The position numbers and the translations under genes were made by a program. This document shows, piece by piece, positions 31,340 to 44,440 of a stretch of 64,000 nt of DNA (the stretch's first letter is position 1; every line of letters starts with the position of its first letter). Origin of the DNA: Cymbomonas tetramitiformis (lineage: Eukaryota > Chlorophyta > Pyramimonadophyceae > Pyramimonadales > Pyramimonadaceae); contig LGRX02024796.1 in NCBI GenBank assembly GCA_001247695.2, positions 1-64,000 of the forward strand, given 5' to 3'. The notes beneath the pieces were generated by a model. That model worked only from the letters and a program-made list of their open reading frames with translations. It had not been told where the DNA came from and made no database searches.

Positions 31340-33230
31340 AGCACGCAGGACTGCCCGTATTGCTGGCTGACCATCCAACGTCCACACCACCCCTACCAAC
31401 CCGCGCGCTGCATAGTGTTTGGACACCGCAACGACCAACGAGCTCGTGGTTGCCGGACGTAAGCCATGCCAGCACATGCCATACGACCACCAACGCAAGA
31501 CGTACAACTTGATGATGATCGACACCGTCAAAGTACGAAGTGGGTTCGAGCCTATGACCTTGCAGCAATTCGTCGACAACCTGTACCAATGGGGCCTGAC
31601 GCCACCGCTCAACCGCCCACAACATGCGCGCGCCCCCCTCCCACAACTACGCACGTGCCGTCCACATGGACAACAGCCAGCCTACAGCAGAAGCCGCCTC
31701 AGCCGTCAAAATTGGCTCACCGCACGCCGATTTTGACCTGACCGACGTTTTCCACGCGAAATTTAACCCAAAAAATCTTTTTTTTGTCGCTGGAAATTAT
31801 TGATTTTACGAAACATTATTTTATCACAACAAACCCAAACATTCACTCGACTTTCTGGCCAGCAGTACCCCTTCTGGCGGAGAAACGGGTTACCGCGCGA
31901 CGTTTTTGACTTCACCGCCGTTTTCCTCGTCGAATTCTACCCCATTTTGCCTTTTACATCGCTCGATTTGGTTACGTTTACGAGAAGTTGCCTTATCACC
32001 TTGGAACCCTGTCGACACGTCTTCTGTTTTTTACAGCTGCAGTGGTTATGGCTTCTGTGCATCAGCGTGCGCGCATGGCAGCTATTACTTCCACGCTGGA
32101 ACTACTTCGACAGCATCAAATTACTACTGGCTTCGATATGGTGGTGTCTGCTGGTGCTTGAGCACCAAACACCGATATCGACTTCGACGTTTACGTCATC
32201 GACAACAAGAACTTTGACTCCCACGACCGCATCTATCCACTTCCCTCGCCTTCACCTTGTGCGTCCCCGGGTCACCATCTGGTGGTGTCTCGTGGTGCTA
32301 GCGCGCCCAATTCACCCCTCGCCATCATCCCTTTTGAGCCCCTTTCAAGGAGCTCGATAATGTCTCCTCACCGCGTTTTTCACCTTCCACGCACCTCCCT
32401 ACCCCCTCTTCATCGACGCATTCGCTCTGGTGGTGCCAGACCGCTTTTGGCTTTGGCACCGCACGGGCATTGGTTAATTATCGTCTTGGTGGCGCTCGAC
32501 GACACGCGCAATCGAGAACGACGCCACCACCAACACCTTAGACGCGGCCGAAGATTGCAGTGCAAGCTCAACTAGCCAGTAGCCCCTGGGATGTTTCGGG
32601 CAGCGCCCAATGCACACACGTGCCGCTAGCTGGGTTGGAAAAGACCCCTCGGGCTCAGAACATTCTAGTAACATTGGTTTAGGTTTAGGGTTTGCACCTG
32701 GCATGGCATGACCACTCACACCCGTTCGGGGTGAGGTGGTGTCACGGGGAAGCTGACTTTCCCCACGGTATGTGTGTGTGGGGGTCCTCCTCCTAGTTTC
32801 ACCCCTTGCTCTGAGTGCAGTGCATGTGCCACTTGTCATCTTGTCATTTCTTCCCCACAGTCCGCGATAGACTAAAACCCAAACTTATGTGTTTGATCTC
32901 ATCTTAGTTCTCTATCCGAAAGCCCGCACGTAGTCCGGTTTCCGTCTCTGCAGTGATATATATACTCACTATATATATCTCCTCTTCCATGATTTTTGCA
33001 CCAATTGCATCTGTCTATTTAATGTGGCAACGATTTAAAGATAATTCCTGTTCCAGCCCATACAGGCGACGTTCATGACAGTCGAGTGTCACCAACTTTC
33101 GTTCTGGGAGCTTTGCGGACTGCGTTTCATGTCACAAAAAAACCTGGCGACCACGTACTGAAACGAAAGTGTGACCTTGACCACGCCCACGACATTAAGC
33201 GCCGCATGGGCCCTCCGTCGGAGACGGGAG
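31340..33230. other. Unassigned sequence right of element D
   Basis: Short frames (31419-31736, 31800-32360) do not resemble proteins. A TGGTGGTGTC-TGGTGCT motif occurs twice (about 32140 and 32282). The D terminal repeat should lie here but I could not delimit it. A TATATATA-rich palindrome lies at 32956-32982. Confidence 0.4.
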
Positions 33231-33446
33231 GGTATAACCCAGGGTTGTGGGTTTATATAACCCCTGGGGTTATATAACCCCGATATAAGGCTTATAGTTA
33301 TATAACCTATAACCCCAGCGAAAAGGGGCTATTTTGGGGTTATAGTTATATAACTATAACCCCAAAATAACCCTTATATCTTAACCCCAATATAACCCTT
33401 ATAAAAAGGGTTTAAAGGGGGTTATATAACCCGATATAACCCTTAG
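33231..33446. repeat. GGGTTATATAACCC palindromic repeat array (left)
   Basis: About fifteen overlapping inverted units of GGGTTATAT/ATATAACCC. The same type of array occurs at 53215-53455. The outer ends of the two arrays are near-complementary (GGTATAACCCAGGGTTGTGG here, and its approximate inverse at about 53423-53450). Confidence 0.8.
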
Positions 33447-33888
33447 ATCGGGCGATGAGGCCTAGTGGGTGATAACAGCTTGCCATCTGGCGGAGTTTTT
33501 AGCAAGTTATACGACATACGACATACACCATGCACATGCGTCCAGCTACAAAATACAGAAAGCATGCCATGTGGTACTTCCTGGCGCATCGTTCACACTC
33601 TTGCGCCACTGCTGCACCCATTATAGACGAGATAGTTTGAAAAAACTTGCCCACATACGCGACCCCCCTCCCACTACCGACTTGGTCCGGCCGACGCGGG
33701 TGGGTGGGGGGACTTGCGACCCGGTGGCGGGGGGGGGACTTACCACTGGCGGCCACGACAAGTCCCCCGACCCAAGTCCCCCCACCCCGACGACTGCAGC
33801 GGAACCTACCCTCGGAACTTGAAGATATCAAATTTATCAAAATTTTAAAGTACAATGATTACAAAATTTCAGAAATTCCAAAGATCTG

Positions 33889-33960
33889 CCGTTAACGCGT
33901 TTGGTTAGCGCGTCGCTCTGCAGAACTTGACGTCTCGGGTTCAATTCCCGGTGGGAAATA
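33889..33960 (+). other. tRNA-like sequence with Pol III boxes (tRNA relic or SINE)
   Basis: A box-A-like TGGTTAGCGCG (33903-33913) and a canonical box B GGTTCAATTCC (33939-33949) are correctly spaced. A D-arm can form (ACGCG/CGCGT), but no proper anticodon stem or full acceptor stem does. I therefore do not call a functional tRNA. Confidence 0.5.
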
Positions 33961-34635
33961 CAATTTTACGCGAAAAATTTCGGCCGATTTCGTAAATTTG
34001 CATACCAAAAAATTCAAGGAGCGGTATCGATATTCGATATTTTCGATACTATCGATTAATCGAAGTATTGCTATCGATCGATACCTTAAAACATTGTTAT
34101 CGAAATATCAAATATTGATTGATACGCTGACTTGACCTATCGAAATTGATTGATACCTCATGAAACACTTATTGTTATTGATCGATGAGTTTAAAATACA
34201 AGTCCACCGATCGGCAGTTATCGAAATATCGATATATCGATATTGGAACCCTGCTATCTGGTACTTTCATTGGCCCGTTTCTTGGGGTGCAAGAGGCACG
34301 TGGCGGAGTCCTGGACGCTTGAAAATTGGTCAGCGCCAAGCGAAGGTCACAAATTCACCATAATTTCTGCAACCTACTACCTTGAACCCATCAACCTAAG
34401 AAGTCATGGGTCGTCGCGGTCCTAAATCCGCCTGTAAGCGTGCGCACCACTGCAAGGGTAGGTATCGATATTCGATAGTTGCGATACTATCGATTAATCG
34501 ATATATTGTTATTTATCGATAGGAATTGTGTACCTATCGAAATTGATCGATACCTGGCGTGCACCTATCGAAATCGATCGATCATTAAAAAACGCATGTA
34601 GTGATTGGCCAGTATCGCAATATCGACTAATCGAT

Positions 34636-34845
34636 CCTGCCACCACAATCCGAGCTTTTAGGTGTGCCAACTACTACAATTGGTGTAGAGAGAGCCTTCT
34701 CGCTAAGATCACCTTTATGCATTCATGCCTGCGGAAAAGACGGAATGAGGAAACCATTGAACACTCAATAATAGCTAGTATGAGTGCCGCATTGAATTTG
34801 CTCAATGTGAATGCAAGCGTGTGTCGGCGTGTAGCCCTGTCTTGA
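34636..34845 (+). pseudogene. hAT transposase C-terminal remnant inside element E
   Basis: The stretch GVERAFS followed, after a frameshift, by FMHSCLRKRRNEETIEHSII corresponds to the hAT C-terminal dimerisation domain (ERxFS ... R..L....e). The close parallel at 51571-51689 reads without a shift. Confidence 0.7.
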
Positions 34846-34987
34846 ATCCGTACTTGTGTAGTTTGACATTTATCGAGATATCGATATATATCGATAACTG
34901 TCGGTGATCACTAATTCATTGTTATTTATCGATTACCTGAACTAAATTATTCATAATGATCGATATCTGATACCAACCTATTGTTAT

Positions 34988-35168
34988 TGTTGGATATACC
35001 CCTAAGACCCGGGATATATTCACTCAGTGATGGTTTTCTCAGAATGTAATAAAGTTGATAAGTTAACCCGTTATATGGGCATAAACAGTTAGGGTTCTGG
35101 TTCGGGTGACAGTCATAAACACTACTACGGGAAGAGTCACAAAAGTGAGCGGTGTGACAATTCCAGCA
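34988..35168 (-). repeat. 3' LTR of element C
   Basis: 181 bp, TG...CA, followed on the + strand by the conserved CACCACCTAGTGTGGTGACC junction. Confidence 0.93.
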
Positions 35169-35415
35169 CACCACCTAGTGTGGTGACCGGCCAGCCGAAG
35201 TTGAAACCTGTGAACAAACACCATCTACAGCGGTGGAAACTGAGCTCTAAGGGAAGGCCTGTCCTTTCTGGCAGGGCTGTTCCCAGTCAAGAGCTGCAAA
35301 TCCGAAATCGGTCCGTGATCGGACCCCTCTGCACATACAGCTACGGTCAATCTCGCTGTGCAGGAGCGGCATGATTAACTTTCTAGCCACTAGTTGGCGG
35401 TGGCACCGCTGTGCC

Positions 35416-35955
35416 TGTCAGGGATATGACCGATGTCATACATGTCATACATGTCATACGTGTCATACATGTCATACATGTCATACCATGTCATGTCATG
35501 TCGTGTCATGTCATATGTTATAATGACATACAGTCGTCAGTGCGGTCGACTGTGACATGAACAGTCATACTATCTGTCATCCACTCACCATGAGGAGTGA
35601 CATCTGTCATCGAGAGGCTGATCACAGCATCTCGATGATGAAGCAAGCCAGTTCTTGAAGAACAAACTGTTCTGAAGGGACTCGTCTTCGCTTCAAGCAT
35701 GAATTGAACACCATGCGGGTATCATATGGCTTATTCGATCAGCCGATACTGTTGTTCACCCAATGCCTTCGGGTTCACAACCCAATTGTGGTAACGCCTG
35801 AGAGGCGTGGGGGCATTGGCGTAAATGAGAGAGCATTGAGCTCGAGCAGCACTTCTGGAGAAGAGACTGCACTCATACCCACAATACTCTGCGCGTGCTA
35901 TTGTCGTTCAATAATAGCCGTGCGATACATATCGCTCGCATAGCGAGCCCTAACA
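35416..35955 (+). repeat. 5' LTR of element F
   Basis: 540 bp. Near its left end a 10-bp CATGTCATAC motif is tandemly repeated (35436-35515), and copy number and variants there are the main difference from the 3' LTR. A 240-bp stretch (35704-35943) appears identical in both LTRs. Confidence 0.93.
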
Positions 35956-35956
35956 G

Positions 35957-35974
35957 TGGTATTCTACTCGTCCA
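35957..35974 (+). promoter_or_regulatory. Putative primer binding site of element F
   Basis: TGGTATTCTACTCGTC begins one base after the 5' LTR. TGGTAT is the start of many initiator-tRNA primer sites; the rest does not clearly match, so the tRNA is left open. Confidence 0.5.
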
Positions 35975-36835
35975 CGCGACGAACGAGGACACATAAGTGT
36001 GCAGTGCAGCAATAGAGATATATTGTATATTGTGTGTGCAACAGGTTCGCGGATCGCGCATACATACGGGCGACAGACAGTGATCGCACATATACGACAT
36101 ATATCGAATAATAACAACCGCTGCAGAATCAACAGCGAACGGAGTGCGCGAGGAATTGCCGTCGCGAACGCATTCGCTCGCATAAACACCGTCAGAGGAT
36201 AACAGCGACAAGGTGTGATTACCGCATACAGATCGCACACATATACTGTCATCATTCGCAGGGTTGTACGATATGCGACATACTGACGCGCGAATGATCA
36301 AAACGTCATCAGTTTGTATGATCCGTACGCGCGATGGCATTCGTACCATATGCCACACATACCGGCGACAGAGATGTTCACCATTCGCAGCGCATACATC
36401 AGCGACAGTGATAATTCGCTATCCGCACTAATTGTTCAGTGCAGCGCACGCATCAAAATTTCGTTATTGCAAATGGTTTGCAAAAATCGCTCGTTTACGC
36501 GCATACGATGATTTAGCTTGTCAGGATATACGCACACCTGCTATGATTCATCATGCTCAGACGACGCGCGAAGAGGGTGCATAATTCATATATGCAGCAC
36601 GTTATTCAATATCTGTGATGCTCGCACATAGCATACAGAGATGATGTTTATTCAGTTACTGGCAAATGTACATACAAAGTTTGCAGTCGGACACATAATA
36701 TGACATCAGATGAATATGGATGCTGTGCAATCATATGTGTGTGTACCATATGCTGTGTGTGAAGCACATATCACACACACACACACACACATGCACTACA
36801 GTATACACTATCCATTCAGTATATACCAAGTGTAT

Positions 36836-36945
36836 GCAGCAATACCATGCATCACTATATCATGCAGCAATACCATGCATCACTATATCATGCAGCAATA
36901 CCATGCATCACTATACCATGCAGCAATACCATGCAGCATGATTCC
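36836..36945. repeat. 28-bp tandem repeat
   Basis: Four copies of GCAGCAATACCATGCATCAC plus TATATCAT, preceded by a (CA)n microsatellite at about 36773-36791. It lies inside element F. Confidence 0.9.
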
Positions 36946-38329
36946 ACCATGTTATACATTGACATATGCACACATGTATACAGCCAGCTTGATCACGATA
37001 ACAGTTGGCATGCATAGTCATATATAACAGTGCATCAGATGTTGCATTAAATATCACATAGCATACCTGCTGTGCAAGTCTAAACTATAAACGAACCCAC
37101 TTGGTATAAGGTGCCGATCATGATCTTAAGACAGTAATTAGCTCAGTATTCCCTGACGTAGGATTTGGGATGGGATACTGTTCTACTGTTGATCAATGAA
37201 AGGAATACTCACCAGAGCCATGTGTGAAATATACCAAGCAACTCGTCATTCACAACGAGATATGCAGAATTACATACACTAACCAAGTTGATATATATCA
37301 TGTTAGCTACATGCTGTTAGTGGTATACAGATCATCTTATGTGATAAATCAATTTGGTATAGTGTACTAAATCAGCAAGTACCTATACGTAAGTATAGTG
37401 TACTAAATCATAAAGTACCTATACAATACATAAGTCACCGACATCATTATGTATGTTGACATTACACTGACTCACTAAGTGTACATGATCAAGTATTATA
37501 TCAATATATGATACATAGATACCATCCAACAAACACATGTGCGTGTTGGATGTCAAGCGATGGCGATACATATGGGACAGGATCAAACAACCTGCTGAAG
37601 GGCTGGATGGAGATATCTCCAGACCCGAAGGCAGTATACAGTGCTCAAATAACAGTTGGTCACTGTTGAGCACTGTCCATGCATCCCACACAATCGCTGG
37701 AGCAACTACATTATCTACTTATGCATTATGACAATTGAATCAGAAACCTGATCACAATTCAGTGCATACTTTGTACAGCAAATCAGTAATTCAACATGAT
37801 ATCTGACAAAGTAGATAGTAGAAATACTATGAGCAATTGCTCCAACTACTTAGTATCTGGGTGGCAACACCACCCAGAGAACTATCATAGATCCAAAGAT
37901 ATAAAGCAGATCTCCAGCAGACTCACTCGTGAGACTTTGCAATGCGATCAACTGCCAAAGACAGGCGACAGAACCAAGGAGTAATCTCGCCTGAAAAGGT
38001 CATCTACGGAGTTGATAGTCCTAAGTAAGTTAAATATATATCTGACAGACATCAGCCAGTGACTATAAGTCATTGTTGATAAAACACGCATTATCACCAC
38101 TTTTTGCATGGTCGTGGGTTTCAATCAGCAAAACCCCACATGTTGACCATCACATATCTTCACGAAAATGCCATGAAAAATATCATGTGTAAAAGTGAAA
38201 TATGTTACATGAGTTCTGTAAGATGCACATAACACACACACTGCTATATATATACTGTAGTATATATATACGTTGTATATATATATATGGCCAGAAAAGG
38301 TGAAAATGGGTAAAATCCCATTGCGGGAG

Positions 38330-38650
38330 ATTTCAAAATTGAAATTTGGACTCCATTTTTTCACGGAACATCATTTTATACCTATTAAGGTACCTGAAAA
38401 ACATTATGTGCACATTCATATCTCATGTAACACCCTAAAAATCTTGTGTGTAACACCTAGGGGTGTACATAGTGGCTGTAACTAAATGCGTGAAAAACTC
38501 ACACGCATGATTTCAAAATGAAAATTTGGGTTCCATTTTTTTCGCTGATCTAATTATTCAGCTATTGATAAATATGCCCAAAATATTACAGCACTTGTAA
38601 CACCCTGTAACACCCTGAAAATCACATGTGTGTGTTAGGGGTGTAACATA
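38330..38650. repeat. Tandemly duplicated block with TGTAACACCCTAA motifs
   Basis: A block with TTTCAAAA(T)TGAAATTTGG, CCATTTTTT and TGTAACACCCT occurs at about 38331-38470 and again at 38510-38645 in diverged form. It lies inside element F. Confidence 0.65.
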
Positions 38651-38901
38651 CCTCCTAAATACCACGTGATATACAGTGACATATTAAATGCAGTTTTGCT
38701 TCAATTCCTTAAAAAATGTTCATACTGCTTTAATTTGATACAATTAAGTGTTACTGATACCATGTAACACCCTAATGTCACTGTAGGTGAAAAGGGTCAC
38801 TGTAACCCAATACACCCTAAAATGCCGCTATATAATAGTGAAACACTCTGTGTTTGGCATTTAGGTCATGCTGAAATCAGCACAGTTATGACAATATATC
38901 G

Positions 38902-38962
38902 GGCAACAACCCAAGAACTAGGGCAACAACCCAAGAACTAGGGCAGCAACCCTAGAACTGTA
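38902..38962. repeat. Short tandem repeat GGGCAACAACCCAAGAACTA
   Basis: Three copies of a 20-bp unit. It is a variant of the GGGCTGCATCCCAAGAACTG motif found elsewhere in element F. Confidence 0.8.
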
Positions 38963-41179
38963 TGAGCTGTATAAGTTCCTTAAAGGACAGCATGCTACAT
39001 ATATGAGGTATTAAGGCACTTGACAACTGCCTGTGGAGTTCACACTTCCTTGAGGGGGGAAGAAGGTGGAACCATATATATATATATTACACCTCATTAC
39101 ATAATGTACAGACATAAATATATGCAAACATAGATATATATATATATCACACACACATATCCATTTTATATTCCGATCTGGTGATTTATGATGAATTGCT
39201 TTTGATAAAACCACTGCATCCACAAGTAACGTTGAAATCTGTACAACGTTAAACCCACCGTCACTAACAAAGTGTAAACTCGGATGGGAAACTACATCCC
39301 AATGACTATAAGTTGACTATTGCTCAGCATTTACATCCTCGAGTAAGTGCGGAATGCTGAACTATATATATAACATATAACCTGATACCATGCTTAATAG
39401 CACATCATTGGATCAGAAGAAGCTAGTTATAATATATATATATCCCACCTGATACACTTTGGCACTATAGCCGTACATAAGAGTGGGAAGGACAGGTGCA
39501 TCGCTGTAGGACTGGTTGATATAGTCCCAGTACTGAAGGCAGAACGTGGCACCCGAATAACAGCTGATAACTGTTGGGTGACCACCATGCAAAACCTTCC
39601 AAGCGTAACTCCTTTGTCCTAAGATGCAAGTGAATTGTTCATAATATGTTGACATCACATAAAAGCATTCTGAGGAAACCCCTATATATTCATATGAGTT
39701 GTCATCACTACAAATGACATGGGTTTCGAATCGTCGAAATGAGTATAACTCCGATGAATTCATTAGTACAGAACAACTGCTGAGATCATTCCTCCGGCTG
39801 GATTGCAATCATTCACAATCCCTGTACATTCCGGTGACAAAATTTTGCACTGGACTGATCACCACATTTGGTATAATCTGTGATATATAAATCATCAGAA
39901 AAAGCGTTGCAATCAGTACAATGCTGTCTAAAACTCACAAAGATGAGTAATAGATTTCCTCAGATGTGATAAATTGAGGCACAATGTGACCTACGCTAAA
40001 ATCGCGTATGCTCGGGCACTGTATTGTGACCTGCGCTAAGATCGCGTATGCATGGACACAATATGACTCGTGCCGATGACGTGAACATATTTCATACAAC
40101 CCCCGGTACGAGCGGACAAGGTTGACTGCCACGACATCACATCTGAAATGAGTAAATCACTCAGAGAGAAGGTGTTGACATCAGTATAACACCATTATAC
40201 ATATAGTCATGAGGAGTTTAAAGAAGACACAGTCCCATATTGACAAACATGGTACACATATTACCATGCTCTCTGATCACATATTTGATACCCCACAGCA
40301 TACGATGATGGTAATAGCAAACCACTTCGCCGCTGGAGGGTAGTGTTGTATTTTATACAGCACATACATGGGCACTATATGACCCACGCTGATGACGTGA
40401 ATTCGGGCTGCATCCCCAAAACTGCGATGCACCTTTGGTGCAATGGGCTGCATCCCGAGAACTGCTGTCCAGCTTCATAGTAAGCTTCCACGTCATCACA
40501 TAGAGGTCGGACCTCTGTTGTATTTAAACGGCGCTTGGCATCCGCCTAGCAATACACTATTCTTCCTTGAGGGGGGAAGATGATAAGCTAAAAATACAAC
40601 TAAAACCCAAATAAATGATAAAGACAAATAATAAAACAAGTAAGTTGCATCATCGTTTTTGTTTTGGTAATCGTGACTATATACAGTCAAGCCATGCAGA
40701 ACTCCATGAAGTTGACACTCATATGTATCGAACATTTCTAAGGTCATCAGCCATGACATACATATGAGCTTGATTTTGAAAACCTAGACATTTGTATACA
40801 TCTGGTCTAGCATGTATCCAGACTAGAATTGTATATTGACTCGGTGCAAGCACTATAGCCTCTGCCACCGATGATCATTAAAAAAGGGCAACCATTCTTG
40901 ATATTTCATACATATCATCTGATTGGATCATTAAAGGTGTCAAGATTACTCAATGCAATATGCAGGCTACGGCCTGAGTACAACACCTAGATAGGTCAAA
41001 GCCACCGAGCTGACCAATGCAACATAAATGCAAGCTGCCTTTGAAGGCTACATAATCAGTCTATTGCCCTTATGTCTTGAAATGTATCCGTGTATTGGCA
41101 TCTCTTTGAGGTAGTCATGCCTGCTGAATAAGCCATACCGGTCATCTTGTCTTCATTGATCATTACATATCTGATCATA

Positions 41180-41645
41180 CCGCCATTGCACAAAGCCTAT
41201 TCAGTGAGATTATTATATCACGAGGCATTTCAGTGGTGCACATCCAAAAAAATACAGTGCAACAGAGATCATCAGCTCTTCATCAGACCTTTTAAGGTTG
41301 AGTTGTTGTCAGATGTATTGATTTATCGGACACCGCATCTCAAAAGTCCATCCATCATAAAAGACAGAGTCCGTGCAATCATGGCTATTCAGCCTCCAAC
41401 ATAGCTAACATAGCTATCCAGCCTATGACCCAACCGTTGGCAAGCAGCCTCTACGCCGCATGGCTAAAGATGACAAGTCTAACCTTCGGTCATTCTTGGG
41501 CACAGTCGGCCAATTCAAGAGTTTTATCCCGAAATTCTCCAAAGTTGCCGAGCCACTCATGTTTTCCATGTATCATATGAAAACAGCCAACATACCGCCC
41601 TATGACAGGAGTCATCTCCTTCAGCAAGGGGAAGTGGTTATGCCG
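41180..41645 (+). pseudogene. Ty3/gypsy RT thumb remnant in element F
   Basis: In one frame IIKDRVRAIMAIQPPT resembles the segment before the RT thumb. In the next frame, after two stops, LRSFLGTVGQFKSFIPKFSK and AEPL match the well-conserved LRSFLG...FIPxFS...APL block of Ty3 RT. Nothing of the catalytic core is readable. This ties F's ancestry to Ty3/gypsy. Confidence 0.7.
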
Positions 41646-42147
41646 TAAATTTGACCAGTTTGATCATCATAAAAGTGACAGATTTGAGAAAATCGATTGA
41701 GACTTGTATTGAAAATGACTATTCCTTAAGATAAGGTATTGCACCTAAGGGAATAAAGGTTTCATCGTCTGAAATAGGAAAGGAGTTTTTCATTGACTCT
41801 AGTTCCTGAATCCAGAATCACATAGAAAATATATTCTATCATGTGCATATAGAAAGTACATTAGATTCAGATTCTGAGCATACAAGTGGACTTGAATGCA
41901 CTCGGGTTTGTACTGAGTTGCAATTGTCCAAAGTTTTATTCCGACATCACTACTTATTTGTGGAATAGCATACAATGGTATAAACCATCCACATATAGAT
42001 TGACATCATATTTGTGGTTTCATATCATTTTGGCACATAAGACACGCATGCCTCATTGAGGAATTATGACTCTTTGAAAGCTCATTCTGGAATGTTTAGA
42101 AATTTGTCGCCTCGTCCATTAGGCCACGAAGTCTTGGGAAAAGCCAT

Positions 42148-42200
42148 GGCGGGACTCGAACCCGCGATCTGCAGATGGTTTCCAAGCGCAGTTCATTCTC
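42148..42200 (-). pseudogene. 3' half of a tRNA-Ser-like sequence
   Basis: On the minus strand GCGGGTTCGAGTCCCGC forms a perfect T arm. It is preceded by a long variable-arm-like ATCTGCAGAT and a TTGGAAA loop (anticodon GGA, Ser). No D arm or matching 5' acceptor strand is present, so it is a fragment. Confidence 0.5.
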
Positions 42201-44339
42201 ATTCTGGAAAGTTACAGAAACTTTAAATGAGTGGCAAATAGTCATCAACAAGTCACAATTCTGTCGGCATTGAAATGACACATTCATCATACATACTTCT
42301 TTACCATGACAAGTCTCTGAATAGTGTATGCCCAAAAATAAAATGGGTACCATCGAAATAAGTGATCATGTACTGAAGAAAATTCATATATACACATATC
42401 ACTAGGCGATGCCATGTTCTGGTCACAATGAAATGACATACCAACCATTCATCAAGGACGGAAATACAGCTCGTAATAAGTTGTTATCACTGCAGACACT
42501 GAATCTGTGAGCCGTTTACGACAATAGAGAAATGATATTTATAATCATGATTGAATCTCCATTAGCTTCGGTACCATCACTGGTTTCGTTGTTCATTATG
42601 AAAATCATTATCCAGAAACATTGTCTAAATTGGGCACACTATTGTGACCCTGAACCAACAATGTATGTGGGCTGCAACCCAAAAACTGCATATTAAATCA
42701 TAGTGAATTGACATTGGCATTTGACAACATCTGGCATTCGCCACATTCAAAAGCGTCAGGCATGTTGCCGGTACGACGTTGAGAGAATCGGTGTTCATAT
42801 TGACATTGTTACCTCGAAAGCACTTCAAGGTATGGCTTACGCGAGGTCGACTTTACACAAAACTTCCGATTTTCTAGATCGTGAGATAAATGCGATTGAA
42901 GTGTGCTCTTAAGTATGGTTAAGTATGGGAGGTAACCGAGCGGTATCGGCCATAACTTTTCAATGCCTGGGTCAATTGTATACCCAGAGCGCGCAATATG
43001 TTTTTTAGATTGGTTTAAGCGACATGTTTATCGAATAAAAATATTTTCCGAAGTTTTGTGTAAAGTCGACCTCGCGTAAGCCATACCTTGACTTGATTCG
43101 ATGAGTAATCTCAGTCTGATTTTCTATCAAACCATTTTTCACATAACATAATAATTGAATGGCATTCTCCATCACCATCTGATTGGTTTGATGCACCTCT
43201 TTTTAAAGGGGGAAGAAAGAGTATAGATTCATTCTTTCTTCATACAGCTGCCACAAATTGATTTACATCATTTTGATTTTACATCATTGTGATTTTGCTT
43301 GGAAGATTAAAAATCTTATGAAAAGTTCCAGCATCTGTGTATAGCAGTCATAAAGTTTGATGGCACGGTACATCATGCCGATTGAAGCATCAAATGAAGT
43401 CTTTATTTGACTTACTGACAGATGAAGTTCATTATGAATAAATCATAGATGCATATTTCTCCGGCTCTATCATATTAAATGAAGGGCACTGACATAGGAG
43501 AACGATGGTTTTTTAAATGTGAATAAGCTATATTGTAAGCTTACGACCATTACTTTGACGTCAACAGCCTGAGATGCTGATTGTTGAATTTCAAGAGTTG
43601 AAGGATTCGTTGAATCAGCCTAGGTAACATGTGTTTTGATTGATGAATTGTTGATCCATGGTTTCCTCCAAATCTAAGAGAAGCTGGCGCACAAGTTGTT
43701 GCCAGTGTCTGAAGGGAAACATCAAAGCCAAAGGATTGCCATTTGTGCCATTCAGGCATCGAATTCCATAACAGCAAAGCCGAGTGAGTGAGATCCGCCA
43801 CTCTAGCTATTTGCCCGTCATTCCTTCCAGGTTCATGACAAGAGACAATTCATCAAAGTCATACACCAATGCATAAGTCACATGTATGGTTGCACAGTTT
43901 GTATCCGAATGCAACCCATCGAGGTTAAGCATCTAGCAAGCAACTCTGGCCAACAAAAAGCCTTCCTGTCTTCGGATATCTTGAGCATTCTCATTTTCAG
44001 CTCCATTGTGGTCAAGGAAGCATCATGCCTGTGCCTCGCCGAGACGCTGCTCCTCAAAGCCGCACACGTGAGGCGAGCCTTACGAGACAATGACCTTTGG
44101 CCTGTGGGGCGTCAACCCCTTATCAAGTCCTAAACACTTGTTAACACCTGGATAAATTTATCATGATGCAACTTAAGTGGGATTGTAAGTTCCACATAAT
44201 CATATTGTCTACGTATGCCGAAGGCATAACTGCCGCATATGGTCGCGATAGGTCGCAGCTTCTATAACAATGTGGCTTCTGAGTCAACGAGCTGATAGCC
44301 GATGACTTTTGCCAATAATTGCCGACCGAATAATAATCA

Positions 44340-44440
44340 GGGCTGCATCCCAAGAACTGCAGGGCTGCATCCCAAGAACTGCAGGGCTGCATCCAAAAAA
44401 CTGCAGGGCTGCATCCCGAGAACTGCAGGGTTACATCCCT
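44340..44440. repeat. 21-bp tandem repeat GGGCTGCATCCCAAGAACTG
   Basis: Five near-identical copies. Single or double copies of the same motif occur at about 40404, 40445, 42669 and 45116. Confidence 0.9.

Noticed and set aside
31800..32360. 186-codon frame
   Set aside because: Composition is unlike coding sequence, there is no motif, and repeated TGGTGGTGTC motifs suggest untranslated mobile DNA.
34013..34256. A further hAT-type MITE with GTATCGATATTCGATA-type ends
   Set aside because: The ends are only roughly complementary and the 8-bp flanks do not match. It may be a relic, but boundaries cannot be supported.
35704..35943. 79-codon frame found identically at 35704 and 46465
   Set aside because: It is identical because it lies in the two LTRs of element F. 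Nothing indicates translation.
36710..37027. Frame through CA and ATGCA repeats
   Set aside because: It is a translation of microsatellite and 28-bp tandem repeat DNA.
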